A stretch of DNA of 64,000 nucleotides from Voacanga thouarsii (GCA_026120185.1 JANUWF010001165.1:2790001-2854000); one strand, 5' to 3'. Positions 1 through 11,604 are shown, counted from the first letter of the stretch. The notes: generated from the letters alone by a model not told the origin. Made by a program: numbers and translations.

Positions 1-484
1 AAACGTGACATATTAAATGTTATTACCAAAAAATAGTATACAACCAAAAATGAAGTCAAAGAATCAGTATTTCCTCCTATCGAAGAGATTAAGATTCCAG
101 TAGAAAATCAAGTCGTAACAGCTTCACCCTTTAAATTAGAAATTTTAGATAAATAAGGTAATGTAACAAATAAAAATTTAAATAAAGTTATTCAACAAAA
201 TAATTATAAAAATTAGATGTTAATTACTATGGCTAATAAAGTTGAACAATTAGATAGTAAATCCTTTGTGCGAGAAATCCCACAACTAAAACAGTTTAAT
301 CCAAAACAATCCATAGATCCTAATCTAGTGTTTAAACCTATTTTGTATGAACCTAAGAATATAAAACTGGAAAAAGGAACTATGAATTTAGATGCTTTAG
401 ATTTCATTAAAGAAGTTAATGAAAAGTTAAATAATTTAAAAACTAAAGATGTTCCAGAATCCAGTTCTAAATCACATATTCAAA
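1..484 (+). pseudogene. Inverted duplicate of the caulimovirid region before and at the start of the coat protein
   Basis: This arm is the reverse complement of 2169-2652 without any gap (position p pairs with 2653-p). The encoded 217-484 segment differs from the minus-strand copy at only two residues over about 89 codons. Both arms carry the same in-frame TAA at the same place (before the peptide GNVTNKN). The arm has one further stop that the other lacks, just before the MLITMANK peptide. At 485 the sequence switches to minus-strand polyprotein from a different part of the virus. The arm runs off the left edge of the window, so its full length is unknown. Confidence 0.85.
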
Positions 485-850
485 GTATCAATTAAAGGTT
501 TAACTAAATTAAGTTGAACTAAATCTGTATTAACCTGATTGATGTCATAAATACGTTGTGTATTCTGATCTTTTAACCATTTAATTTCTTGTTTTAGCTC
601 CTTAATTTCTGAATGTAACTCTTGGAGAGATACAGAGGCTTTTTTTCTGTTTACCTTTAAATTTATCAAATACTTCTTTCAGATTATATGGTTCAATCTG
701 GACTTTGGGATTAAGAACTAGATCTTTTACTTTAAGCAAATATTCTTGCTTAACTAATTCATCCTGAATATGATCTAAAAGTTGAAAGAAAAGTTCTTTA
801 TTGGCACGAGTGATTACATTAACTTGTTTGCTTGGGTTAGTACTCAGCAT
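485..850 (-). pseudogene. Caulimovirid polyprotein fragment downstream of the coat protein
   Basis: Two overlapping minus-strand frames (850-602 and 669-472) encode a Lys/Glu-rich, leucine-periodic stretch that looks like a coiled coil, following the acidic Ser/Glu-rich tail of the coat protein. The change of frame around 602-669 is a lesion. I infer it belongs to the caulimovirid polyprotein because it continues directly from the zinc-knuckle region. The continuation towards protease and reverse transcriptase is cut off at 485, where the inverted arm begins. Confidence 0.6.
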
Positions 851-2436
851 ACAAAGTTCTCCTAATGCACAGGTACACAGTCCTGTACATTCACAAGAGG
901 ATTTTTCACTTGATTCAGATTCAGAGGAATTTTCCTGAAGTTCAATGACTTATTCTATTTCACTATCGCTAGTGCTAGAGGAATAAGATGATTCATATTG
1001 ATCAAGGATTTGATTGATTTGATCTAAAGTATATTTGGATAAAGACAGTTGATTTACTTTTTTCTTCTTTTTTACTTTGAGTTTACATTCATCTACTTTA
1101 TGTCCACGTTTTCCACAAAAGTAACACTTGACGTGATCTTTTGATGCTTTAGCTTTTATCTTCTTTTTAAAAGGTTTTAAATTTTTATCTTTTTTATCTT
1201 TTCAAAAAGCTTTCCTTTTAGATTTCAACTTTAGTTGTTTGGACAGGGGTGTTATTGGAGCATATCCAAAAATTTCACAAAAAAATTCCTAATTCTTTTT
1301 TAGATTTTTTATGATATGATTCCATTTGGGATTTAAGTTTGAGATCTGTGTAGAGGTATGCACCTGCTTGATTAACACAACTAATTAATTGACCATATGC
1401 TAAATGATCATGAGGAATTATATTTCCAAAATCTAATTTAAGTTTTTGCCTAACTTTTTCTGCAAATAAGGGAGGTAAGCCTGAAATAAATCGTTCTTTC
1501 TAGAATGCATGATGACAATCTGTTCTTAACATTAACTTTTGCAGGAACATGTCTTTATACCATCTAAAGTCATGCAGTTTTGGGCAAGTTAAATTAGTGA
1601 GGATTTCAGAACTTCGATCAGCTAGTTGTTGAGGATTTTTCGACAAAATGTTGAGTTAGGGTAAACATAAATGTATTTAAACAATCAGAAACTATTTCTG
1701 TTGTTTGATTGGGTTGACCATTTACATTTGGAATGATTTTGGTTTGTACTTTGGTGTCATTCAAAATTTCATGCCGCTGTTGATTAGTGAGGTAGTTATT
1801 CCACCACTCCTGAAGGACACTAGTAAAACCAGTTGTCAGGATATGAAGAATAGATTGATCGGAATTGGATGGATTTTTACATTTCATGGAAGTGATCGCC
1901 ATTGACATTTCCTGAATTACGTTTAAGATACCATGTTCAAACATGCCATCTATATTCCATTCACTGATTTCTTCACCGGTAAAGGCTGCTCTAATATCAA
2001 GATGCCTTTCTTCAAATTGAACATATGGGAAGGACAGTCTAGGATAGTAGTTCCTAGTATAAGGATTTTCAAATCTTTTGGAAATGGGTTGCTTGCTTTT
2101 AAGCGTAAGCTTATTTAATTGCTCTGGAGAAGGATCAATATCCATCAGAGAAATTGGTTGCCTTATGGTTTGAAGATGTGATTTAGAACTGGATTCTGGA
2201 ACATCTTTAGTTTTTAAATTATTTAACTTTTCATTAACTTCTTTAATGAAATCTAAAGCATCTAAATTCATAGTTCCTTTTTCCAGTTTTATATTCTTAG
2301 GTTCATACAAAATAGGATTAAACACTAGATTAGGATCTATGGATTGTTTTGGATTAAACTGTTTTAGTTGTGGGATTTCTCGCACAAAGGATTTACTATC
2401 TAATTGTTCAACTTTATTAGCCATAGTAATTAACAT
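851..2436 (-). pseudogene. Caulimovirid coat-protein (Gag-like) region with CCHC zinc knuckle
   Basis: The longest frame, 2436-1618, encodes 272 residues. Its second half resembles a capsid domain, with a WNNYLTNQQ-type tryptophan motif. After a stop near 1618 the same region continues in broken frames to a zinc knuckle, C-x2-C-x4-H-x4-C (CYFCGKRGHKVDEC), at 1126-1085, followed by a Lys-rich run and an acidic Ser-rich stretch. In caulimovirids this order marks the coat protein, which packages the pregenomic RNA. Start taken at the ATG at 2436, but in the virus this was probably internal to a polyprotein. At least three stops or frame changes make it non-functional. Confidence 0.75.
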
Positions 2437-3196
2437 CTTATTTGTATAATTATTTTGTTGAATAACTTTATTTAAATCTTTATTTGTTACATTACCTTAT
2501 TTATCTAAAATTTCTAATGTAAAGGGTGAAGCTGTTACGACTTGATTTTCTACTGGAATCTTAATCTCTTCGGTAGGAGGAAATACTGATTCTTTGACTT
2601 CATTTTTTGTTGTATACTATTTTTTGGTAATAACATTTAATATGTCACGTTTCTGACAGGTGATTAGTTCATACCAATCAAAGAAATCTAAATGTTGTTT
2701 TATTCTGATTTATCAGCATAATATTTTTGTAAGAGTCTGGCTCTTTCAGGTTCAGAGACGGTAGCAAAATACCATTCACATTTAAGCTTATTTCATAGTC
2801 TATTCCAAAGTTTTCTAAGACAGTCTTTGTTCAAGACAAAGTCCTTTTCAGTGGTTAAAACCATTAATGAGGAAGGCATATTCGTTTCTGATTGTGTAGG
2901 ACTTCCAGATTTAACACTGACATTTTCTTCATAATTGACTTTAGGAATTTCGCCAATAAAGTCAAAGTTACTAAAGCGTCAACGGCTCTGAGTTCTGGGT
3001 AAGGGGAAAGAAGATGATGAAGAAGCTGAAAACGATTTTCTTCTGAATTCTAGTTCAATATGACCAGAAGGAGTTTCAAGGATTCTATCTATGGTTTTAG
3101 ATTCATAATGTTTTTTAGGATTAATGGTATTTTCAAAATTCCATGTAGGATTTTGAAGAACTTGATCCCATTTGATCATTCGTGGGACAAAGGTAT
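2437..3196 (-). pseudogene. Linker between movement-protein and coat-protein regions of the caulimovirid
   Basis: Minus-strand frames, including 3179-2979, continue from the movement-protein part with charged and Ser-rich sequence and an RTQSR motif, then break up into short frames. One stop, TAA, is shared with the inverted copy at 1-484. I recognise no domain. It is assigned to the virus because it lies between two recognisable viral parts in the same orientation. Confidence 0.55.
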
Positions 3197-3858
3197 TTAA
3201 TCAATCAAAATACTGTTTTCCAATAAACAAGTTTCTTCTGGATTTCCAATATGCTGTTTGGTTTTAGGGTTTATTGTGGTTTTCATTACCTTGTAATAAA
3301 CACGATAAATCAAATCAAGAGATTTAGAACCTAATTCGAAATCTAAATTCTTTGTCTGAATGTTCAACGTTAAAGTTTTCAGAATATGTGGGTCAGTGAG
3401 ATCCACTATAAAGTTTGGATAATGGTTAAAGTAAACTAGACCATTAGCTGTGTTCGATTCAATAACTTCTAATAAACTACTTTGAAAATCGAGATGCCTA
3501 CTATCTCTGAGTAAGAGGCAAATCGAGGCATTAATAGCTAAACAGTATAAAGGTTTAATGGATACTTGGACTAAATCGATATGGAGATATCGATATTTGT
3601 TTTTGCAATGGTGTTCTAAGGTTTCTGGATTGAGCAGCTGAATTGTTCCATAGGGCTGATTTATGGAAACTGTTTTCCCAGTGGTTTTGATGGTGTAGTT
3701 TTGCACTAAATCAAACATTCATTTTTCATAAATCTTATCAATTTTTTCTATGGGTAAATTCTAATTCATTAGTCTGGATTCAACTTTTTCTAGTTAAGTA
3801 CTGATTTCTAAATCATTAACTGATTCAATGTTTATATCAGAAAGATTAGACGCCATAA
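3197..3858 (-). pseudogene. Caulimovirid movement-protein (30K superfamily) region
   Basis: The frame 3718-3197 encodes 173 residues with the run of beta-strand-like segments and the IDLVQVSIKPLY / IVDLTDPHIL pattern that I associate with the 30K movement-protein superfamily, which modifies plasmodesmata for cell-to-cell spread. Upstream, an ATG at 3858 opens MASNLSDINIESVND, then hits a stop after about 20 codons. That ATG is the likely original start of the viral long frame, because the leader and PBS lie just beyond it. Broken by at least two stops before 3718. The family call is by eye and could be checked with a profile search. Confidence 0.65.
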
Positions 3859-4799
3859 GAAGTGTCAAAGTAAAGGAATGATACTTTCTCTCTCTTCTTC
3901 TATGCCTGTGTAGCTAATACGAATTCTATTGTTCCTAAGGGTTATGCCTTAACCTATGTTACTTTGTGTCTTCTTAGGACACATCGAAAACACTATGCTT
4001 TTAGTTGAGAGCTACGGGACCACCCCTGGGACGAGGCCAACACAGCGCCACTCCTGGCTACCAACGGCCTAATCCAATAGTTTTGAGCTGACCAACGTAC
4101 TAACTGCTCACACAGGTGACTACCAACCAACATAGCTTAAGAATACTAGAAGAAACATATGAAAAGGCATAACAATTAAGAACAAGAGAAAACAGATTAA
4201 CCTACATCATGCAAGATTCAGAGAAAGTAAGTAAACAAACTTACTTTGACATGATTTTGTAAATCATATAGGATTTATGATGCTGCAAATTGAGCACTTG
4301 GCTTTGATACCAAATTGCACCTAGGATATTTCAATGCCAAATCTTCTATTTGAATGTACTGGATTAAAATTTACAAGAGGTTTTGCTGAATTACAAGGGT
4401 TTGAAATCTATGACAAAGATTGCAAATATTGAAATACAAAGGGGTTTCACTCTTAGGATGTTCTTCTTGCAAGTGAGTCTTGGGGATGACGGCTTCTTTA
4501 AACGAAAGCAGAGACAAAAGAGCATAAAAGGATTGATCTATTTTCTAAGTTTCAGTAGCTTTTTGAGGAGAAGCTGGAATTCATAATAAGTGGCGGCTTG
4601 CTTACTAGATTTGTGAGAAGAGGAGGAAAAGAGTTAAGAACTGCAAATCTATTACCTGCTGGTAGTCGAAGGCGTTGTCGTTGATCCATGTCTGCTTGCA
4701 CTAGTTTAGCACTCAATTTATAGAGGTGCACAAAGGAGTGAATGAGCTCTAGAACTGAATCGGTACTCATCACAGTATTGAATATTGTGTTACAATGGA
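3859..4799 (-). other. Caulimovirid leader and intergenic region without a convincing gene
   Basis: This is the viral non-coding stretch around the PBS. A minus-strand frame of 85 codons lies at 4809-4552 (containing a QADMDQRQRLRLPAG peptide) and may be the very C-terminal end of the polyprotein or chance. No other frame is convincing. I could not pick out a pregenomic promoter. Confidence 0.45.
4300..4312 (-). other. Caulimovirid primer-binding site
   Basis: Minus strand reads TGGTATCAAAGCC, one mismatch to the complement of the initiator-Met tRNA 3' end (TGGTATCAGAGCC), which primes reverse transcription in caulimovirids. It lies about 440 bases upstream of the first viral ATG (3858), as expected for a leader, and downstream of the RNase H tail in the permuted arrangement. 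Confidence 0.7.
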
Positions 4800-5148
4800 T
4801 AAGGATCACACTTGTCCTTGTAGGAATTCTTGGGTTAAGAAATCGGGTAAAGAATTATTTTCTCTTTTAATGAATTCAATATCAAAATCAAAGCTAGATA
4901 AAAGGGCTTGCCATCTGGCAAAAATCTGTTTTCCATAAGATTATTAACATCTTTTTGTAAAACATCTTTAGTTGCTTTACAATCAATGCAAAGTAAAAAT
5001 TTCTAATTATTTAAGTCATCTTGAAATTTTGAAATGCATAAAACAATGGAAATGATTTCTTTCTTAATTTTACTATAGTTCTTTTGACTGGAAAGCCAAA
5101 TACCTGAATGATATCGAACTAATTGTTCCGAAGAGGAATTAACTTTCT
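4800..5148 (-). pseudogene. C-terminal RNase H fragment of the caulimovirid polymerase
   Basis: Reading the minus strand from 5148 gives the motifs of a caulimovirid RNase H: a conserved segment ending in KKEIISIVLCISKFQ, then LLCIDCKA with the catalytic-type Asp, then after a frame change near 4930 the FARWQALLSSFDFDIEFIK segment and the final SLPDFLT motif. RNase H removes the RNA template during reverse transcription. The frame is broken by a stop after DDLNN and by the frame change. Its position just before the PBS shows that the circular viral genome was opened elsewhere, or that this is a junction between units of a concatemer. Confidence 0.8.
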
Positions 5149-5430
5149 TTTATTTGAGGATTATGTCTTCCCTTCAAACTTTAGAGAAAACTCTTGTCAT
5201 TAATACCCTTTGAAAACAATACAAACTTTGAAACTTTTGACAAGATATCACAAAACTCTTGAAGTCAAATTAATCAAGTGTATACCTTAGTCTAAGAAAC
5301 TTGTCTCACTCTTCAAGTACAAATATAGATAATATGATTCACATAAGTCAAGCCATCTACTAATTTAAGCATTATAAAATCAAAAAGTGCACAACTTAAG
5401 TCATGATATAAGGAAAGCACTCCAATCTTT

Positions 5431-5452
5431 CTCTCTCTCTCTCTCTCTCTCT
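5431..5452. repeat. (CT)11 microsatellite
   Basis: Eleven perfect CT units followed by a T run, in non-coding DNA just outside the viral copy. Confidence 0.95.
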
Positions 5453-6890
5453 TTTTTCAATGACTTAGGAAATTGATAGCCTCAAGTGTATGGATTTCTC
5501 TTCATATACTGTATTGGCCCCCTTTTAGTCATTACTTATCATTTTTTTCAACCATATTCCTTCCTTTTGCTCTTGAGAATTCATTGCCTTAAGAAAATAA
5601 ATTTCTCTTCACTATCCGTATTGGCCCCTATAATCAAGCAAAAATTTAAAAAAATTCTCATCTTCCAAGAGGAAGCAATCAACTCATTTTTTTATTATTT
5701 TTTTCAATTTTCAACTCACAAGGATGTCTCACAATTTTTTCCACAATCTTTCCTTTCAGGAATCTTTTATCAACTTACCTTCCTCATCACAACTCAAAGC
5801 TAAGCAAAATTCAAACTCATAATACATGAGTTAGCCAATAAACTTCACCCATATTCATCATATTTTTCATATTCAAACTAGATAAGTCAAATAACATTCA
5901 AACACTAATGCATAAACAAGATTAATCAAAATTCTCAAGTTTTGAAAAATATCATATCCAACAAAACCAATTTCATCAAAATCCACCTAATGAATGACAA
6001 AACTCATATTGAAGTAAGAAAAAGAATTACAACTTGCTTAATCAATGAAAAACCGCTGAAATTTTTGAAAAATTTTCACAAAAATGATATGGTAAAGTAC
6101 TTTTTCAACCATTCTCCTCCCCACACTTAAACTGGATATCGTTCTCAATGGCCAAAGATATTACAATAAAAGTACAACTAAGAAGACCAAAATTAATAAA
6201 AAAGAAGAATAAAGTAAAGAAAATACTTCTATTACATTGTAGGGCTACCATGTTGAATCCACCACAAGGAAGAGTCATTACAATAGTACCTAGTTGCCTG
6301 AACTAATTCTTTTTTTTTTTTTTTTTTTGCTAGCATAGATTATTGTGCCTATGTTGAGTGCTAATCCTTATGTGGATTTCTATTAGAGGAATCTCTATCC
6401 TTGAGATTCAGTGGTGTGATTGGATCATAAATTGTTGGCATGGGTTTGGTGATCCTGGAACTAAAGATTGCTGTAAATTTTGAATGCCTCTGCATTTGTT
6501 CTTGAGGTAATCTTTTTTAGCAATTGTCTCTATTTCTTGATCCATAAATTACATACATGTGATCTGTTGGCTAAAACTCCTATTTTATTTCTGCTGTGTT
6601 GATATGAACTGTATGAAAGAATTCTTACACATACATCCTGCCTAGACAAAAGGGGACTAGTCAACCTTCTAAGAGAACTAAAGCTTTTCCATATCAGATT
6701 TGAGCTACATCCTACACAACCTACTCAGTTTATTGATCATTCTTAGCAGCTGCGGTATCAAAAGCATGTCAATAACAAAATTATAGTGGAAAAGACCTTC
6801 AAACCATCTCTTGGCAACTCTCTACAGCTTATTTTCAACAAATTTCATAATATTCTAAAAAAGATGTTAATAAATTATTGAATAGAGAAA

Positions 6891-6984
6891 GTTGGATATT
6901 TTGATTAAATATTCAACCAAGTTTCTCAATTGCAAAAAGTTGTATATTTTGATTGAATATTCAACCAAGTTTCTCAATCGCAAC
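6891..6984. repeat. Tandem duplication, 48-base unit, two copies
   Basis: A unit starting gttggatattttgatt and ending near caattgcaaaaa is repeated at 6939 with only a few differences (gttggat versus gttgtat, attaaat versus attgaat, caattgc versus caatcgc). Confidence 0.85.
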
Positions 6985-7339
6985 TCTATATTTGATCTAG
7001 ATATTTTAGATGAGAGAGCCACCTGAATAATTCTTTTTACTCCCATTTACCTAAGTTGTCTTGGACATTCGATCAAACACTTGGGGTGCATGTTTGACAA
7101 TATGCTACCTTATCATTACATGGTCTATAATCAGCGTGATATTTTTGTTAATGAAATAGCACCCGTCCAATTATTAAAAAAGAAATTTTAAAAAATTAAA
7201 AGGCAGCAATAGTTACGTGAAATTTTGTAGAGATTCCATCACCATTTCTAGGTTCGCTCTTAATCGGCTTTAAGATTGCATCATGGACAAATAAAATTTT
7301 TAGAGGATGAGCAAGAGAGGGAAGAGGATAAAAGAGAAT

Positions 7340-7700
7340 TGAGTTGTAATTGTTTGAGAGTGATTTTTGTGTTCAAATTTTCATTTGAATAGGGAAATCA
7401 AAAGCTTGGGTGGGCTCTCCAAAGTTTCAGCGATGACTTGGAACTGGTGATTAAATTTGAGAAGATTAGCGCAGAAGCCTCTATGCCATTGGATCTCCAA
7501 CATGCTTGCGTGGCTATAATTGAGATCGTGAAATTGCCGTACAATGTTCTATACAGAAATTGTGCGGGGCCAAATCCTGCTCTGTGATGGAGGGTGGCAG
7601 CAACACCTGGGGAGAACAAGAAAATTGGGTTCGGTTTTGAGGTAGAGGAAAGAAAGAAGGGGATAGAAAAAGGAAACTAAATAAAAATATTAGGACAAAA
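7340..7700 (-). other. Possible 5' end of an unknown transcript (minus strand)
   Basis: On the minus strand this block has a CT-rich leader followed by a 73-codon frame at 7619-7398 starting MFSPGVAATLHHRAGFG. The base composition is closer to plant exons than its surroundings. I do not recognise the protein and find no splice partner. It could be a captured gene fragment, a non-coding RNA exon or chance. Confidence 0.25.
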
Positions 7701-8750
7701 TATCCCTAAAAATGTCATTTGACCAAGATGTCCCAGTTCACCGTCAGCTGCTACCGTGCATCTTGGACGCCTAATTCTTAAAATTTTAATTGGAGGACAA
7801 ACTCTCAATGAAATTTTTATCAAAGATAAAATATGGTTTTTTTTTTTAATATTTAGGGGTAAGTAGGATTTTTTTTACCATTTCTTTCCTTTGGAAAGAA
7901 AAATAATATTTGGTTAGGCAGTGCAAATTTAAACTTGAATATGCTTAAACTCTTATGCCTTTTTTATTAATAATTTTATTTTTTCATTCCAAGGGATAGA
8001 GTTTTACTTGCCTATACTTCCAAAAGAGTAGAGTGCTCTCAAATCTTAGAAAATCATCTATGAGGAAGCAGCGCGATTTTAGATTAGAATTTTGTTGTCA
8101 AATATAAAAGTGAAATTTTATTCCATAATATCTCAATTTTTTGAGAAATGAATAATTAAGAATTATAAACCAATAAAATCTAACTCAGAAAAATTAGTGT
8201 TGTAAATAAATTAAGCCGAACTCAATAAAAAATTTCACTTTTACAAGGTTTGAGTTTAATTTGGTCACCAGTTTAATTGTATTTATTTTTTTACAAATGA
8301 ACTAAATTTAGAATTATTCAAAAAGATTAATTAGTAAATCAATAGTGAGTAAATACAATTATTATTATTAATAAAAATGTTGATTTAAATTATATAAAAG
8401 TAAAAAATATATAAAAATAAAATAATGTATTTATTCAAATAAATTAGAGCCAAACTCGCATTTTATTTATTAAATTTGAGTCAAACGTATTTGTGAGCAA
8501 TTTATAACAAGATCCTATTTTTTTTCTTGGTTAATTATAATATTTTCTCCTAATTTTTCTTGGATTGTAATTATTTCTTACATTCATTCTAGTACCATAT
8601 ATGTGGGATCGTAGATGGTTGAAATTTGGTATACTATATTATTTTAAAACTTTATAATTAATGTTAATTCTACTCATTTAAAATTATTATTATTTTTTAT
8701 ATGATTGTTGTTGTGACATTTATTTTTTTCTTTCAAGTTAACAATGGCTT

Positions 8751-9089
8751 TGTTATAAAATTAGGATAGTGTTAGAATAAAATCTTCACACTACACACTA
8801 ATAAAACTCTAACTATTTTGCACAAGAATTTCTCTCTTCCTCTTCTCTCACAATTTTCTCTAATCTTTCTTTCACAAAATGATGGTGTCTTACAAGCTTA
8901 TAAAATAGCTCTATTTATAGAGCTCTAATTAGTGGAATACATCATGGCATACATCGTCTTCCACTAACCTCAATTAGTGGTGTCTCCACTAAATGGTGGA
9001 CATCCATAAAAATCTTCTATAATAATTCACATAAATCCATAATTAGTGGAGCCTCCACTAATTAATAAAGATTCCAATAATTCATAACA
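8751..9089 (-). repeat. Copia-1 3' LTR
   Basis: 339 bases with TG...CA ends (tgttataaaatt ... attcataaca as written on the plus strand). Lacks one 15-base unit (taatctttctttcac type) present in the other LTR. The polypurine tract (plus strand ctcccccttgg, 9090-9100) abuts it, which fixes this copy as the 3' LTR of a minus-strand element. A TATA-like ctctatttatagagc lies near 8908-8922. Confidence 0.93.
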
Positions 9090-9100
9090 CTCCCCCTTGG
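9090..9100 (-). other. Copia-1 polypurine tract
   Basis: Minus strand CCAAGGGGGAG immediately before the 3' LTR; primes plus-strand DNA synthesis. The identical tract is found in Copia-2 at 14656-14666. Confidence 0.85.
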
Positions 9101-9214
9101 ATGTCCATCCATTACATAAAGAATATGCATTGTTAAAACCTTACTAGATAAAAACCCAGTGGGAAAAAAAATCTAGTGAAGGAAAAAGAGTACACTATTC
9201 TATATGTCTGTTTA

Positions 9215-10689
9215 TTACTCCCCCTGATGAGATGATTCCTTTAAATCTTTAAACTGACGTATACCGATTTTATATTTCAACTTCTCAAATATTGCAGTTG
9301 GTAAAGTCTTCGTGAAAATATCTGCGAGGTTATCACATGACAGAATTTGTAGCACATCAATTTCACATTTCTTCTGGAGTTCATGAGTAAAGAAGAATTT
9401 TGGTGAAATATGTTTTATCCGATCTCCTTTAATATATCCTCCTCGTAATTGAGCTATGCAAGCTGCATTGTCTTCATAAAGAGGAGTTGGAATATCTTTG
9501 ATTGATGATAATTCACAACTTTCTCGAATATAATGAATCATGGATATTAGCCATACACATTCTCGACTTGCTTCATGAATGGCTATAATTTCAGCATGAT
9601 TTGAAGAAGTAGCTGCTATAGATTGTTTCGTAGAACGCCATGATATATCAGTATTTCCACATTTAAATAGATAGCCCGTTTGAGAACGTGCTTTATGTGG
9701 ATCAGATAAATAACCAGCATCTGCATAACCTATCAATGTTTGACTGGTTTTATTTGAATAAAATAATTCGAGATCAATTGTACCTTGGAGATATCGAATG
9801 ACTTGTTTAATTCCATTCCAATGTCGTCGTGTTGGTGAAGAACTAAATCTTGCTAATAAATTGATAGCAAAAGCAATATCAGGTCGTGTATTATTAGCAA
9901 GATACATCAATGCACCAATTGCACTGAGATATGGTACTTCAGGACCAAGGAGTTCTTCATCATTTTCTTGAGGTCGGAAAGGATCTTTATCCACATTTAA
10001 TATCGGACGATCATTGGAATACTCAATGGATGTGCTTTGTCCATGTAAAATCTTTTTAACACTTTTACTTTATATGTTGATTGATGAATAAATGTTCCAC
10101 TCTCCAAATGTTCAATTTGTAAACCAAGGCAAAATTTGGTTTTACCAAAATCCTTGATTTCGAATTCTCTTTTTAAATAATCAATTGTTTCTTGGAGCTC
10201 TTCAGGAGTTCTAATAAGATTAATATCATCAACATATATAGCTAATATCACAAATTTAGAACCAGATTTCTTAATAAAAACACATGGACATACCTGGTCA
10301 TTTTTAAATCCCGCTTTCAATAAATATTCGTTAAGACGTGTGAACCACATGTGCCCAGATTGCTTCAGGCCATATAATGATTTCTGCAACTTGATGGAGT
10401 AATTTTCACGAGGATAATGTTTATATGCTTCAGGCATATGAAATCCTTCGGGGATTTTCATGTAAACATCATTTTCTAAATTTCCATACAAGTAAGCAGT
10501 GACAACATCTAATAGGCGCATATCTATCTTTTCATGTACTGCCAAACTGATAAGATATCGGAGTGTAATAGCATCAACAACAGGAGAATAAGTTTCATCA
10601 TAATCAATACCCGGTCTTTGTGAAAAACCTTGGGCTACTAATCGCGCTTTATATCGAACGATTTCACTCTTTTCATTGCTCTTTCGCAC
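9215..10689 (-). pseudogene. Copia-1 reverse transcriptase and RNase H
   Basis: Frame 10689-9997 encodes the RT: KARLVAQGFSQRPGIDYDET, then LLDVVTAYLYGNLENDVYM, SLYGLKQSGHMWFTRL and the catalytic ILAIYVDDINLI motif. Frame 9994-9215 encodes the end of RT (PDIAFAINLLARFSSS) and RNase H with GYADAGYLSDPHKARSQTGY, the acidic active-site residues, and the terminal NLADIFTKTLP motif. The two frames meet at 9994-9997 with a frame change. The protein copies element RNA into DNA and removes the RNA. Catalytic residues are present, so decay is limited to a frameshift here and others upstream. Confidence 0.92.
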
Positions 10690-10917
10690 AAATATCCATT
10701 TGTAGCCAACAGGTTTTACACATTTTGGTGTTCGGACTGCAGGGTCCGAAAACTTAACGTTTTGTCAGTGCATTTAACTCCGATTGAATCGCATCTTTCC
10801 ATTGCAACCAATCTTTTCTATGCCGACATTCATCAACTGATATTGGTTCAGGATCATTATTATCCTGTATAACATCAAGAGATATATTGTATGCAAATAT
10901 ATTATCAATAACAGTTT

Positions 10918-11604
10918 CTATCCGATTCCAACTTCTACCGGAAGTGGTATAATTGATAGAAATTTCAGTGTTACTTTCATCAACTTCTGGTTCTTTGTCA
11001 TCAGTTCTCTCTTGGTCTTATCATTCTTTTCTTCAATATGATTTTCTGGATCATTTAATCCTCTTTTCTTTCGAGGATTTTTATCTTTAGAACCAAGAGG
11101 TCGGCCACGCTTCTGGCGTGTTTTTGACTCAGCAGCTATAGGTATAATATTTTGTTCTGCTGGAACTTCAATTCGAATAGGAGCATTTATAGCTGGAATA
11201 TGAGATTTTGTAACTCTTCTATAGTCAACAAAAGCGTCTGGCATTTGATTTGCAGTGCTTTGCAAATGAATTATCTTTTGAACTTTAAGTTCACATGCGC
11301 TTGTCCACGGATCAAGATAATTTAATGATGTTGTCCAAGTAAGATCCTTTTTATGCTGTTTTGGTTCTCCCCCTAATTTAGGGAATAATGATTCATCAAA
11401 ATGACAATCAGCAAATCTTGCTGTGAATACATCTCCTGTCAGGGGTTCAACATACCTGATAATAGAGGGAGAATCATATCCAATGTATATCCCCTTTCTT
11501 CTTTGGGGATCCATCTTTGTACGTTGGTTTGGTGCAATTGAAACATGTATAGCACACCCAAAAATTCTTAAATGAGCAATATTTAGTTCTGACCTAAAAG
11601 CCAA
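10918..11604 (-). pseudogene. Copia-1 integrase C-terminal part and linker to RT
   Basis: Encodes NIAHLRIFGCAIHVSIAPNQ, a conserved copia signature after the integrase core, then RRKGIYIGYDSPSIIRYVEP, followed by a basic linker (RQKRGRPLGSKDKNPRKKRG). The continuation to the RT start at 10689 is broken. Same order as in Copia-2 at 16640-17165. Confidence 0.88.

Larger units (their letters stand above)
1..5148 (-). mobile_element. Endogenous caulimovirid (plant pararetrovirus) copy, rearranged and decayed
   Basis: Seen: reading the minus strand from high to low coordinates, an RNase H tail (5148-4800), a Met-tRNA-type primer-binding site (4312-4300), a movement-protein-like frame (3858-3197), a long linker, a coat-protein-like region with a CCHC knuckle (1126-1085) and a coiled-coil-like segment down to 485. 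Known: movement protein and coat protein in one long frame, with RT-RNase H before the PBS on the circular genome, is the layout of Petuvirus and the endogenous Florendovirus-type caulimovirids. Stops and frameshifts occur in every part. The protease and the RT core are not present in the window. Genus assignment is inference from layout only. Confidence 0.85.
5149..8750. other. AT-rich intergenic stretch without a convincing gene
   Basis: Mostly low-complexity AT-rich DNA. Visible: a (CT)11 microsatellite at 5431-5452, a poly-T run near 6306-6327, two 48-base tandem copies at 6891-6984, and a denser stretch at about 7340-7700 described separately. Around 8200-8500 phrases such as aagccgaactcaa and gagccaaactcg recur, like degenerate copies of a dispersed plant repeat. 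No frame has protein-like composition over more than about 75 codons. Confidence 0.6.

Noticed and set aside
1705..2449. Plus-strand frames of 60-67 codons opposite the coat-protein region
   Set aside because: They mirror the longer minus-strand viral frame, and the 2246-2449 frame recurs at 213-407 only because of the inverted duplication.
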